From NCBI RefSeq assembly GCF_035984545.1, contig NZ_JAXCHP010000001.1:992001-1056000 (forward strand): a DNA stretch of 64,000 nucleotides, read 5' to 3'. The translations under genes and the position numbers were made by a program. Under the pieces are notes generated by a model. That model did no database searches. It was not told the DNA's origin and saw only the letters and a list, made by a program, of their open reading frames with translations. Source of the DNA: Cryobacterium sp. GrIS_2_6 (GTDB taxonomy: Bacteria > Actinomycetota > Actinomycetes > Actinomycetales > Microbacteriaceae). Of the stretch, positions 1 through 8,602 are shown piece after piece. Numbering within the stretch: the first letter of the stretch is position 1; every line of letters starts with the position of its first letter.

Positions 1-1
1 A

Positions 2-256
2 CAGCTCGTGGTCCCCGACATCCTTGCGAACGCCGGCGGAGTGCTCGTCTCCTACTTCGAGTGGGTGCAGGGCAACCAGGCCTACTGGTGGAACGCCGCA
101 GAGGTCGAACAGAAGCTCGAAGAGCGGATGCTCGCCGCCTGGCAGCAGGTCGTCGAAACCGCCGCCTCCCGGGACCTCTCCCTGCGGGCAGCGGCGACGG
201 TCCTCGCCGTCGAACGCGTCGCCGAGGCCCACCTGCTCCGCGGACTCTACCCCTGA
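2..256 (+). CDS. Glu/Leu/Phe/Val dehydrogenase, C-terminal fragment (5' end outside window)
   Basis: The reading frame is open from the first bases and ends at a TGA at 254-256, so only about the last 84 residues of the protein are present. The visible part carries the VPDILANAGGV segment and the following YFEWVQ stretch, which are characteristic of the C-terminal region of glutamate dehydrogenases (reversible oxidative deamination of glutamate to 2-oxoglutarate, cytoplasmic). The gene lies 57 bases upstream of a succinate-semialdehyde-type dehydrogenase on the same strand, so it may share a transcript with amine/GABA catabolism. The cofactor (NAD or NADP) cannot be told from this fragment. 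A GTG at 8-10 is in frame but is an internal Val, not a start. Confidence 0.88.
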   Translation, partial: QLVVPDILANAGGVLVSYFEWVQGNQAYWWNAAEVEQKLEERMLAAWQQVVETAASRDLSLRAAATVLAVERVAEAHLLRGLYP

Positions 257-313
257 CGCCCGTTCGTTTCCCACCGCCTGCCGTACCTGCCCCGTGACCG
301 AAAGAGAACACCC

Positions 314-1837
314 GTGACCAGTCTCAGCACCGAGAACCGCCCCCTGAGCCCCGCCTCCGGCGAGAACACCACCACCGGCACCCGGCGGGAGGCCGAACTC
401 CTCAACCGGGTCCCCGATGGTCTCTACATCGACGGCACCTGGCAGCCCGGCACGGGGGAGCCGATCATCGTGACGGACCCGGCGACCGGGCGCGAGCTCA
501 AGCGAATCGCCAACGCGGGCGTCGCGGACGGCGGACGCGCCCTCGACGCCGCCGTCGCCGCGGGTCCCGCCTGGGCGGCGACCGCACCGCGGGTGCGGGC
601 CGAGATCCTGCGTCGTGCGTTCGACCTGCTGCAGGAACGCCGGGAGGACTTCGCCCTGCTGATGACCATCGAAATGGGCAAGCCACTCGCCGAGGCTCGC
701 GCCGAGGTCGGCTATGGCGGGGAATTCCTGCGTTGGTTCAGCGAGGAGGCCGTCCGAATCACCGGGCGCTTCGGGCCGGCGCCCGAGGGTACCGGCCAGA
801 TGGTCGTTTCGCAGCGCCCGGTCGGCCCGTGCCTCCTGATCACCCCGTGGAACTTCCCGCTCGCGATGGCGACCCGCAAGATCGCCCCCGCGCTCGCCGC
901 GGGTTGCACAGTCGTGATCAAGCCCGCGGAACTCACCCCGCTCACCACCCTCTTCTTCGCCCAGCTGCTCGAGGACGCGGGCGTTCCCGCCGGCGTCGTC
1001 AACGTGATCACGACCTCGGAATCCGCTGAGGTCTCCGCCCCGCTGATCGCAGACCCGCGGCTCCGGAAGCTCAGCTTCACCGGCTCGACCGGTGTCGGCC
1101 GGGCGCTGCTCCGCCAGGCCGCCGAGGGCGTGCTGCGCACCTCGATGGAGCTGGGCGGGAACGCGCCGTTCCTCGTCTTCGCCGACGCGGACCTCGACCG
1201 GGCCGTCGACGGCGCCATGCTCGCCAAGTTCCGCAACATCGGTCAGGCGTGCACGGCAGCGAACCGGTTCATCGTGCACGCGTCCGTCGCCGAGGAATTC
1301 GCGCGCCGCCTCGTCGCCCGCGTAGAAGCCCTCCGGATCGGCCGGGGCACCGAGCCGGACGTGACGATCGGCCCGCTCGTCAACGACGCAGCCGTCGCCA
1401 ACACCGAGAAGCTCGTGAGCGATGCCCTCGACCGCGGTGCGACCCTCCTCACCGGCGGATTCCGCCCGGAGGGTCCAGGGTCGTTCTACGCCCCGACCGT
1501 GCTGACCGACGTCGCGGCCGACAGCGACCTGCTTCGCCAGGAGATCTTCGGGCCCGTCGTCGGGATCGTGACCTTCACGGAGGAGGACGAGGCGATCCGG
1601 CTCGCCAACGATACCGAGTACGGGCTGATCAGCTACGTCTTCACCGAGAACATCGCCCGCGGCCAACGGATGATCGCCGGGCTCGACACGGGCATGATGG
1701 GACTGAACACGGGACTCGTGTCCAACGCCGCCGCCCCCTTCGGAGGCGTCAAGCAATCAGGGCTCGGCCGGGAGGGCGGCCTCGAGGGAATCCACGAGTA
1801 CCTGTCCCCGAAGTACACCCTGATCCCCGCGTCCTGA
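314..1837 (+). CDS. gabD: NAD(P)-dependent succinate-semialdehyde dehydrogenase family protein
   Basis: This 507-residue protein is an aldehyde dehydrogenase. The general-base Glu is at about residue 279 in MELGGNAPF and the catalytic Cys at about 313 in NIGQACTAANR; the latter motif is typical of succinate-semialdehyde dehydrogenases. ITPWNFPLA near residue 177 is the usual substrate/NAD entry segment. The protein should oxidise succinate semialdehyde, or a related omega-aldehyde, to the acid in the cytoplasm. The GTG start at 314 lies just after a purine-rich GAAAGAGAA stretch. A flavin amine oxidase follows 147 bases downstream, so together they could convert an amine such as putrescine to succinate; the exact aldehyde substrate is inferred. 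The first 30 residues are low-complexity and poorly conserved for the family. Confidence 0.9.
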   Translation: MTSLSTENRPLSPASGENTTTGTRREAELLNRVPDGLYIDGTWQPGTGEPIIVTDPATGRELKRIANAGVADGGRALDAAVAAGPAWAATAPRVRAEILRRAFDLLQERREDFALLMTIEMGKPLAEARAEVGYGGEFLRWFSEEAVRITGRFGPAPEGTGQMVVSQRPVGPCLLITPWNFPLAMATRKIAPALAAGCTVVIKPAELTPLTTLFFAQLLEDAGVPAGVVNVITTSESAEVSAPLIADPRLRKLSFTGSTGVGRALLRQAAEGVLRTSMELGGNAPFLVFADADLDRAVDGAMLAKFRNIGQACTAANRFIVHASVAEEFARRLVARVEALRIGRGTEPDVTIGPLVNDAAVANTEKLVSDALDRGATLLTGGFRPEGPGSFYAPTVLTDVAADSDLLRQEIFGPVVGIVTFTEEDEAIRLANDTEYGLISYVFTENIARGQRMIAGLDTGMMGLNTGLVSNAAAPFGGVKQSGLGREGGLEGIHEYLSPKYTLIPAS

Positions 1838-1910
1838 GGGACACCAGGACGCGCACGGCGGGCGGCGCAGCATCCGCCGCCCGTGCGCGATCGTGACCGT
1901 GACCCCGCAG

Positions 1911-1960
1911 GACCTCGCCTGACCTCGCACGACCTCGCACGATTCCCGAATGACCTCGCA
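1911..1960. repeat. 10-bp tandem repeat GACCTCGCAC upstream of the amine oxidase
   Basis: Three head-to-tail copies lie at 1911-1940 (the first ends in CT instead of AC), and a fourth partial copy lies at 1952-1960. They fill the gap between the semialdehyde dehydrogenase and the amine oxidase, starting about 74 bases before the latter's start codon. Their function is unknown; iterated sites could bind a regulator, or this could be simple slippage. Confidence 0.7.
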
Positions 1961-1984
1961 GCACCCACGTATGGAGGAGTTTTC

Positions 1985-3385
1985 ATGACAACCAGGATCG
2001 ACCGTGACATCGTCATCATCGGCGCAGGGGCATCCGGCCTGACCGCAGCAACGTCGCTGCGCCGGGCCGGCCTCACCGTCGCCGTGCTCGAAGCGCGCGA
2101 CCGGGTCGGCGGTCGGCTGTGGACCGACGACATCGAGGGAGCCACGCTCGAGATCGGCGGCCAGTGGGTGTCACCGGACCAGCACGCGCTCAAGGAGACC
2201 CTTGCAGAGCTCGGTCTCGAGACCTACTCCCGGTACCGCGCCGGAGAGAACGTCTACATCAACGACTCCGGGGTGCGCACCCGCTTCGAGGGCGAGATCT
2301 TCCCGGTCTCCCCGGAGACCCAGGCCGAGATCGTCGCCCTCATCGAAACGCTCGACGCGCTTGTCGCCGAGGTCGACCCCGATCGGCCGTGGGCGCACCC
2401 GCGGGCCGTGGAACTCGACCGGATCTCCTTCGCCGGGTGGCTCGCAACCCAGACAGCCGACCAGGAGGCCCGCGACAACGTCGCGATGTTCATCGCCGGC
2501 GCCATGCTGACCAAGCCCGCGCACGCCTTCTCCGCCCTTCAGGCCCTGCTGATGGCCGCGAGTGCCGGAAGCTTCAGCAACCTCGTCGACGCCGACTTCA
2601 TCCTCGACGAACGCGTCGTCGGCGGCCTCCAGCAGGTCCCGCTGCTGCTCGCGGAACAGCTCGGCGATGACGTGCACCTCGGGGAGCCGGTGCGCACCCT
2701 CCGCTGGAGCGACGAGGGTGTCGTCGCGGTCACCGACGGACTCGAGGTGCACGCCCGCCGGGCGATCCTCGCGCTTCCGCCGACGCTGCTCAGCCGGATC
2801 TCCTTCGAACCTGCCCTGCCCCGCCGCCAGCACCAGTTGCACCAGCACCTCTCGATGGGTCTCGTGATCAAGGTCCACGCCGTCTACGAGACCCCGTTCT
2901 GGCGCGAGGACGGCCTCTCCGGCACCGCGTTCAGTCCCTACGAGCTCGTGCACGAGGCGTACGACAACACCAACTTCGGAGACGACCGCGGCACCCTCGT
3001 CGGTTTCGTGTCCGATGAGGCGGCGGATGCCGTGTTCCGGCTCCCCGCGGAGGAGCGCCGGGCGCGCATCCTGCTATCGCTTTCGCACTACTTCGGGGAC
3101 AAGGCGCTGTCGCCGGCGGTCTACTACGAAAGTGACTGGGGCAACGAGGAATGGACCCGGGGCGCATACGCCGCGAGTTTCGACCTCGGCGGACTCGCCC
3201 GATATGGCGCCGACCTGCGCACCCCCGTCGGGCCGATCCACTTCTCCTGCAGCGACCTGGCCGGCAAGGGCTACCAGCACGTCGACGGGGCGATCCGGAT
3301 GGGTCGGGACACCGCTGTCGCGATCGCGGCCGTGCTCGAGCCGGTACTCGAGCCGGTCGGGGCGCTGACGAGCGTCCTGGACTAG
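1985..3385 (+). CDS. Flavin monoamine oxidase family protein (putrescine-oxidase-like)
   Basis: This 466-residue FAD protein has the dinucleotide-binding motif GAGASG at residues 13-18 followed by an acidic LEARDRVGGR segment, the classic N-terminus of monoamine oxidases. The C-terminus holds the second FAD-contact region around YQHVDGAIRMGRD. It should oxidise a primary amine to an aldehyde with release of ammonia and hydrogen peroxide. The ATG at 1985 is preceded by GGAGGAG at about 1972-1978, which decides it over in-frame starts further upstream (for example 1883). Placement after a succinate-semialdehyde dehydrogenase suggests a polyamine such as putrescine as substrate; actinobacterial putrescine oxidases are of similar length. 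The substrate is inference. The gene is convergent with the next gene, 33 bases away. Confidence 0.86.
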   Translation: MTTRIDRDIVIIGAGASGLTAATSLRRAGLTVAVLEARDRVGGRLWTDDIEGATLEIGGQWVSPDQHALKETLAELGLETYSRYRAGENVYINDSGVRTRFEGEIFPVSPETQAEIVALIETLDALVAEVDPDRPWAHPRAVELDRISFAGWLATQTADQEARDNVAMFIAGAMLTKPAHAFSALQALLMAASAGSFSNLVDADFILDERVVGGLQQVPLLLAEQLGDDVHLGEPVRTLRWSDEGVVAVTDGLEVHARRAILALPPTLLSRISFEPALPRRQHQLHQHLSMGLVIKVHAVYETPFWREDGLSGTAFSPYELVHEAYDNTNFGDDRGTLVGFVSDEAADAVFRLPAEERRARILLSLSHYFGDKALSPAVYYESDWGNEEWTRGAYAASFDLGGLARYGADLRTPVGPIHFSCSDLAGKGYQHVDGAIRMGRDTAVAIAAVLEPVLEPVGALTSVLD

Positions 3386-3418
3386 GCAACCGCCGGACGC
3401 TCCCGTGACAGCCGGGGG

Positions 3419-5125
3419 TCAGACCGCCGCGGCGGCGGCGCGCCCCGCGGTGCGTCCGGAGAAGAGGCATCCGCCGAGGAAGGTGCCTTCGAGCGCTCGG
3501 TAGCCGTGCATTCCGCCGCCGCCGAAGCCGCTCGCCTCGCCGGCGGCGTAGAGGCCCGGCATCGGTGCACCGTCCTGCCCCAAGGCGCGGGCCGAGAGGT
3601 CCGTCTCGATGCCGCCGAGACTCTTCCGGGTCAGGACGTGCAGCTTGACCGCGATCAGCGGGCCCGCGTGCGGGTCGAGCAGCCGGTGCGGGCTCGCGAC
3701 ACGGATGAGACGGTCACCGCGGTAGTGCCGGGCCTGGCGGATCGCCGTGATCTGCGCATCCTTGGTGAAGGCGTTGTCGAGCTCGCGGTCGCGGGCGCGG
3801 ATCTCCCGCTCGACCTGGGCGAGGTCCAGGGGAGCATCGGGGGAGAGCCGGCGCATGCCCGCGAGCAGGTTGGGCAGGGTGTCGGCGGCGACAAAATCGG
3901 CCCCGTGCTTCTTGAAGGCCTCGACCGGCCCGGGAGCGCCTTTCGTCACCCGTTTGGCGAGAAGGGCAAGGTTCTTACCGGTGAGGTCGGGGTTCTGTTC
4001 GGAGCCGGAGAGTGCGAACTCCTTCTCGATTATCTTCTGCGTCAACACGAACCAGCTGTGTTCGTAGCCGGTGCGCACGATGTGCTGGAGCGAGCCGAGC
4101 GTGTCGAAGCCGGGGAACAGGGGTGCGGGCAGCCGGGTTCCTGTCGCGTCGAGCCAGAGCGAGGACGGACCGGGCAGGATGCGGATTCCGTGCGCGGGCC
4201 AGACCGGGTCCCAGTTCCCGACGCCCTCCGGGTAGTGCCACATCCTGTCTCCGTTGATCAGCCGGGCGCCGGCCCGCTCGCTGATGCCGAGCATCCGCCC
4301 GTCGACGTGCGCGGGCACGCCGGACAGCAGTTCCCCGGGCGCGGTGCCGAGCCGGGCCGGCCACTGGGCGCGGACTTGCGCGGGGTTGCCGCCGATGCCG
4401 CCGCTCGTCACGATGACGGCGGATGCCCGCAGCTCGAAGTCGCCGACGACCTCGCGGGAGCTGGGCGCGCCGCGCGGGGCGTCGCTCGGGGCGAGGATGC
4501 TTCCGCGCACGCCGACGACAGCGCCGTCGTCGGTGAGCAGCTCGTCGACCCTGCGGCGGTGCAGCGCCGTGACGAGGCCGGACCTCACGCCTTCCCGCAC
4601 GCGCTCGATGAACGGGGCGAGAATCGCCGGACCGGTGCCCCAGACGATGTGGAACCGCGGCACGGAGTTGCCGGGGCCGAGGGCTGTGGTGCCGCCGCGT
4701 TCGGCCCAGCCGACAACCGGAAAGAAGCGGATGCCGAGCCCGTGCAGCCAGGCGCGCTTCTCGCCGGCAGCAAAGTCGAGGTATGCCTCCGCCCAGCGGC
4801 TCGGCCAGAGGTCCTCGTCACGGTCGAAACCCGCGGTGCCGAACCAGTCCTGTCTGGCGAGTCCGGCGGAGTCGTGCACCCCGAGCCTGCGCTGCTCCGG
4901 CGAGTCGATAAGGAACAGGCCGCCGAACGACCACCAGGCCTGGCCGCCGAGGGAGGCGGGCGGCTCCTGGTCGAGCAGGAGGACCCGCTTGCCCGCGGCG
5001 ACGAGCTCCGCGGTCGCGACGAGTCCGGCGAGGCCGGCCCCGACCACGATGGCGTCGGCTTCGCTCGTATCCGTCCGAGGGGATGTCGCTCGGGGACCGG
5101 TAGCGTGCGGGGGAACCGTGCTCAT
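3419..5125 (-). CDS. FAD-binding dehydrogenase (fumarate reductase/ketosteroid-dehydrogenase-like flavoprotein)
   Basis: This 568-residue flavoprotein has an N-terminal Rossmann motif GAGLAG at about residues 29-34. The C-terminal glycine-rich segment GEASGFGGGGMHG closes the FAD site, as in the FAD_binding_2 (succinate dehydrogenase/fumarate reductase flavoprotein-like) family. It is probably cytoplasmic, with no signal peptide or membrane segment. The substrate is unknown; relatives reduce or dehydrogenate C=C bonds next to carbonyls. The gene starts with ATG at 5125 and stands alone on the minus strand between a convergent amine oxidase and a broken HNH gene. Nothing adjacent identifies a partner reductase. 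Confidence 0.85.
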   Translation of the reverse strand: MSTVPPHATGPRATSPRTDTSEADAIVVGAGLAGLVATAELVAAGKRVLLLDQEPPASLGGQAWWSFGGLFLIDSPEQRRLGVHDSAGLARQDWFGTAGFDRDEDLWPSRWAEAYLDFAAGEKRAWLHGLGIRFFPVVGWAERGGTTALGPGNSVPRFHIVWGTGPAILAPFIERVREGVRSGLVTALHRRRVDELLTDDGAVVGVRGSILAPSDAPRGAPSSREVVGDFELRASAVIVTSGGIGGNPAQVRAQWPARLGTAPGELLSGVPAHVDGRMLGISERAGARLINGDRMWHYPEGVGNWDPVWPAHGIRILPGPSSLWLDATGTRLPAPLFPGFDTLGSLQHIVRTGYEHSWFVLTQKIIEKEFALSGSEQNPDLTGKNLALLAKRVTKGAPGPVEAFKKHGADFVAADTLPNLLAGMRRLSPDAPLDLAQVEREIRARDRELDNAFTKDAQITAIRQARHYRGDRLIRVASPHRLLDPHAGPLIAVKLHVLTRKSLGGIETDLSARALGQDGAPMPGLYAAGEASGFGGGGMHGYRALEGTFLGGCLFSGRTAGRAAAAAV

Positions 5126-5182
5126 CGTGACTCCAGTGTCAGAAGGGGCAGCGGGAGTCGAATGCGTTCCGGGGCCCGCGTG

Positions 5183-5201
5183 GCGTCGCTCGGAGCGACG
5201 C
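5183..5201 (-). terminator. Hairpin downstream of the DUF222/HNH gene
   Basis: An 8-bp inverted repeat (GCGTCGCT at 5183-5190, AGCGACGC at 5194-5201) with a 3-base loop lies just after the minus-strand stop at 5212. There is no clear U-tract, so termination is only probable. Confidence 0.4.
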
Positions 5202-5211
5202 TGGCTCCATG

Positions 5212-6503
5212 CTAACTGTGCGGTTCCCCGGATTCACTCCACCTGGTGAGCGCGTTTTTGCTGGTGAGGGGGATGGGTTTCTGTTCCGGGTCGCGTCCGG
5301 GTGGTGGGGTGAGCCAGTACTGGCCGGTGTGGTCTCGGGTGATGCGCCAGTGTTCGTTGTGGAGCCTGAGGTGGTCGGCCCGGCAGAGCAGGATCCCCTC
5401 GTCGAGGTTCGTGTCGCCGGAGCCTTCTTCCCAGTGTTGGATGTGGTGGGTTTCGGTCCAGGAGGGTGGCTGGTCGCAGCCCGGCCATCTGCAACCGCCG
5501 CCGCGGAGGACGAGGGCCGCGCGTTGGGCGGGGCTGAAGGTGCGTTGTTCGCGGCCGATGTCGATACCGGTGCCGTGGTCGTCGAAGGTGACGTCGAGGA
5601 TCCCGCTGTCGCAGAGGTTGCGTTCGAGGGTTTCGGTGGAGACGGTGACCGCGGTCCCTTCGATGACGCCGGGCTGGAGCGGGTGCGCCTCGGTTTCGGG
5701 GTTCGCCGCAGCGTCGGCTGCGGGTGACGGGGCCTCGGTTGGCGCGGCATCGGTGGGTGTGGTTCCCGTGTGCGCGAAACCGGTGGGTGTGAAACCGGTG
5801 GGTGTGGTGCTGGTGGGGCGGATGGTGATCATGCGGACGGCGGGGCGTCGTCCGCCGACGATGCGTTTCGGGTCGGCTTTCACGCCGAGTTTGATCAGGG
5901 CGAGGAACGCGTCTGCGGTGAGTGGCTCGTTGGTGCGCGGGTCGTCCTGGACCCGCTTCGCCCAGGCCGCCTGGACCTTGTCCACGAACCGGACCCCGCC
6001 CCGGCGGGGGCTGGTGATGGCGTCGTAGGTGCTCATCAGGTATTCGCCGTCTTCGGGGGCGAACAACCCGACCATGCGCACCTGCCCCGTGTGGAGCCGG
6101 TAGAACCGCAGCGACCGGTGGTCGTAGGCGGCTTTCTCCCGGGCGGCGATGCCGGCCTCATCGAGGATGTCCCGCACCCGCCGGGCCCGTTTGAACAGTT
6201 GGTCCGCGTTCACGGTGCGCGCCTCGGTCAGGAGCCGGGCGAGGGCAGTGGAGAGTTTCTCCGCGGTGATCGCCCGGTCCAGGTCGCCGAGCCCCTTCCG
6301 GAGCGAGTCTGCCTTCTCGACACTGAGCCAGCCCTCGCGCAGCGCCCGGCGAGAACCTGCTCATCACTGAGCGCGTCGTAGTCAGCTGATGACCCACCCA
6401 AGGCCGCGACAGCATCCGGCACCAGCACGGTGACGGACGTACACTGCGACGCACCGCCCTGCGGCTGCTCCTGCGATGCCAGTGACTCCGAAAGGTTGGT
6501 CAT
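5212..6503 (-). pseudogene. DUF222 domain HNH endonuclease, split by a single-base frameshift
   Basis: Two minus-strand frames make one DUF222/HNH protein. The 5' frame starts at ATG 6503 and reads through SADYDALSDEQVLAG; the 3' frame picks up as LREGWLSVEKADSLRKGL and runs to the stop at 5212. The junction is at the CCC run at 6345-6347 (GGG on the coding strand). Adding one G gives continuous LAGALREGW and a protein of about 430 residues, normal for the family. The C-terminus has the HNH signature HHIQHWEEG, then LLCRADHLRLHNE. A Thr/Pro-rich insert built on 15-bp repeats lies near 5750-5820. The family is widespread in actinobacteria, often in many copies; its biological role is not settled. 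The lesion could be a real mutation or a homopolymer sequencing error. A GTG at 6213 could in principle restart translation of the HNH part. Confidence 0.82.
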
Positions 6504-6658
6504 GCCCCCACGTTACGACCGACTGCCGACATTCCCTGAGCATGCCTCAGGTCAGTGGAAACTCCTTCTGATCAGGCTCCTATTGAGGAGAATTCACCAC
6601 ATTCACGTTCTCTCGAGAGCCTGCTCACCCCTCCAGAACCGTTGGAGAGGCCCTGAGG

Positions 6659-7147
6659 TCAGTCGTCGAACGTGTTCAACATGGCGTGTGCCGCGCGCTC
6701 GAGGTAGTCCCAGAGCACGGTTCGCTGCAGCTCGGGTAGCTCGCAGGAGTCGACCGCGGCACGCATGTGCAGCAGCCAGCGGTCCCTGGCGTCCGGGTTG
6801 ACCTTGAAGGGCTGGTGCCGCTGGCGCAGCCGCGGATGTCCGCGCTGTTCGCTGTAGGTACCCGGGCCGCCCCAGTACTGCTCGAGGAATCCGGTGAGGC
6901 GCGCTGCCGCTGGGCCAAGGTCGTCCTCCGGGTACATCGGCTTCAGCACGGGGTCGCCGGCGACACCTCGGTAGAACTCGGTGACGAGCCTCTCGAAGAA
7001 CGGTCGCCCGCCGACCTGCTCATAGAACGATGCGCCGATCGCGGCTCCGTTCTCACCGTTGCGCAGCAGCACCCGGGCAGGCAGTGCGCGGTCGACCGGG
7101 ATCGGGGCGGGGGCGGATGCCGGTGGCTGGGCGGAGTCAGTCGTCAT
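6659..7147 (-). CDS. glbO: Group II truncated haemoglobin (trHbO type)
   Basis: This 162-residue protein has a globin core from about residue 42 (FYEQVGGRPFFERLV) to the end. The proximal haem-ligand His is at about 111 in LRQRHQPF, and the YWGGPGTYSE...HPRLR segment is typical of trHbO. It should bind haem and oxygen and may act in oxygen handling or detoxification of reactive nitrogen or oxygen. The ATG at 7147 is chosen because it begins where homologous sequence is expected, overlaps the last 11 bases of the upstream channel gene and has GAGGGA before it. The longer upstream frame is only the channel gene read out of phase. The first 20 residues are Ala/Pro-rich and disordered. Coupling to the mechanosensitive channel is seen directly in the overlap. 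Confidence 0.9.
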   Translation of the reverse strand: MTTDSAQPPASAPAPIPVDRALPARVLLRNGENGAAIGASFYEQVGGRPFFERLVTEFYRGVAGDPVLKPMYPEDDLGPAAARLTGFLEQYWGGPGTYSEQRGHPRLRQRHQPFKVNPDARDRWLLHMRAAVDSCELPELQRTVLWDYLERAAHAMLNTFDD

Positions 7148-8447
7148 GGGATCCCTCGGGGGTCGGTTCGGTTTCGGGAGTCGGCGGGCTCGGGTGGGCG
7201 GCGTCCGGCGTCGGAACAGTCGGAGCCTTCGGGGCTGCCTGAGCCTTCGGGGTGGCTGGAGCTGTCGAGGCGGTCGAGGCGGTCGGGGTGGCAGAAGTCT
7301 TCGGGGTTCGCGGAGCGCGGGGTGCGGTCGCCCGCGGGGCGGGGGCCTGGGCAGCCTCGCCGGGAGCGTCGTCGACCGGGGCTTCCTTCTTGGCAACGGA
7401 CTTGGCCTTGCGGGGCCCGCGTGGGGTCCTGGCCTTCTTGAGCGGAACAACGTCGATGTGCGGCAGCGGATCGGGTTCCGCGGCCGCGGCGACGGCGGCG
7501 ATATCGACGGGGTTCGTCGGCGGCGTGGCATCCGAGCCGTCGTCCGACCCGGTCATCACGACGCTGTTGAGCGGCGTGAGCGAGACCCCGAGGCTGTCGA
7601 GCGCGAGCTTCAGGTGCAGGCGCAGGTCGCGGGCGAAGTCCCACTTCGCCGAGACACGCACCTTCACGGCGAGCCGGGTGACAAGGGCCTCGGCGGAAAT
7701 CGACTCGAGGCCCCAGATCTCCGGCTTCTCGAGGATGATCGACCGCCACTTGCGACTCGAGGCGAGCGCGGTCGCGACCCGCAGCATTTCGGACTGAATG
7801 GCTTCGACGTCCGAGCTGTACGGGATGGGCAGGTCGATGATGACGCGGGCCCAGCCCTGGGACATGTTGCCGACCCGGAGGATTTCGCCGTTGCGCACGA
7901 ACCAGAGCGTGCCGTTCACGTCGCGGATTTGGGTGATGCGGATGCCGACCGTCTCCACGACGCCGGAGGCGAACCCGGTGTCGACGATGTCGCCCACGCC
8001 GAGCTGGTCCTCCATGACCATGAACAGGCCGTTCAGGATGTCCTTGACGATGTTCTGGGCACCGAAGCCGAGGCCGGCGCCGATCGCGGCCGTCAGCAGG
8101 GCGAACGAGCCCAGGATATCGGGGGCCAGAGTCTGGAGGATGAGTAGCCCCGCGATGACGACGACGAGGACATTGACGATATTGGTCAGTACGGAGCCAA
8201 GCGTACGGGTGCGCTGTACGACGCGCACGGCGGCGACCGGGGACACGTTGAGCGCCCGGGTGTCGTCGACCTTCTGGGTGCGCTTGACGCCCGTGACGAT
8301 CTGGATCACCACCCGGCGGATCACGAACTGCAGGATCCAGTGTGCCGCGTAGGCGACGACGAGAATGACGATCACTACGAGCAACCTCAGTGGCAGCCAG
8401 GTCGTGAAGTATTTGACGATTTCAGTCCAGATGGTGTCCCAGTTCAT
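7137..8447 (-). CDS. MscS-family mechanosensitive ion channel
   Basis: This 436-residue membrane protein has N-terminal hydrophobic segments at about residues 18-40, 85-105 and 112-130. The Gly/Ala-rich pore helix is SFALLTAAIGAGLGFGAQNIVKD, and the beta domain follows with the VGDIV and VETVGIRITQIRD motifs typical of MscS. It should open under membrane tension to release solutes during osmotic downshock. The last 110 or so residues are an Ala/Pro/Thr/Lys-rich cytoplasmic tail, as in several actinobacterial MscS-like proteins. The start is ATG at 8447. The tail's coding sequence overlaps the start of the truncated haemoglobin gene, so the two are translationally coupled. Confidence 0.9.
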   Translation of the reverse strand: MNWDTIWTEIVKYFTTWLPLRLLVVIVILVVAYAAHWILQFVIRRVVIQIVTGVKRTQKVDDTRALNVSPVAAVRVVQRTRTLGSVLTNIVNVLVVVIAGLLILQTLAPDILGSFALLTAAIGAGLGFGAQNIVKDILNGLFMVMEDQLGVGDIVDTGFASGVVETVGIRITQIRDVNGTLWFVRNGEILRVGNMSQGWARVIIDLPIPYSSDVEAIQSEMLRVATALASSRKWRSIILEKPEIWGLESISAEALVTRLAVKVRVSAKWDFARDLRLHLKLALDSLGVSLTPLNSVVMTGSDDGSDATPPTNPVDIAAVAAAAEPDPLPHIDVVPLKKARTPRGPRKAKSVAKKEAPVDDAPGEAAQAPAPRATAPRAPRTPKTSATPTASTASTAPATPKAQAAPKAPTVPTPDAAHPSPPTPETEPTPEGSHDD

Positions 8448-8490
8448 AGCTCTCCGAGTCTACCGAGAGCCGCACGGGCGAATCCTGAGC

Positions 8491-8549
8491 GCCCCGCCAC
8501 AGCGAAACGGCCCCGCCACAACGAAAACGGCCCCGCCACAACGAAAACG
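8491..8549. repeat. Three tandem ~20-bp repeats next to the pepN terminator
   Basis: Units lie at 8491-8509, 8510-8529 and 8530-8549; the last two are identical and the first differs by one substitution and one deletion. The unit begins GCCCCGCCAC and ends AAAACG. A fourth start of the unit (GCCCCGCC at 8550) forms the arm of the pepN terminator stem, so the repeats are copies of the terminator's flank. The 156-base gap between the MscS-type gene and pepN holds nothing else recognisable. Confidence 0.8.
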
Positions 8550-8577
8550 GCCCCGCCCTCTGAGGGACGAGGCCGTT
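8541..8577 (-). terminator. Rho-independent terminator of pepN
   Basis: The stem pairs AACGGCC (8546-8552) with GGCCGTT (8571-8577), with further CCCTC/GAGGG pairing inside. Read on the minus strand the stem ends in a TTTT run (A-run at 8544-8547). It lies about 25 bases after the pepN stop. Confidence 0.7.
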
Positions 8578-8602
8578 CGGGCCGGCGGATGCCGCGGAGC
8601 GG

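Noticed and set aside
1883..1984. Upstream start for the amine oxidase
   Set aside because: The added residues are encoded by the tandem repeats and lack family similarity; GGAGGAG directs the ATG at 1985.
3506..5215. A 569-codon + strand frame opposite the FAD dehydrogenase
   Set aside because: Antisense shadow with no domain; the minus-strand protein has clear FAD motifs.
7147..7531. Longer start for the truncated haemoglobin
   Set aside because: The extension is the MscS-type gene tail read in another frame (Arg/Pro-rich), with no globin similarity.
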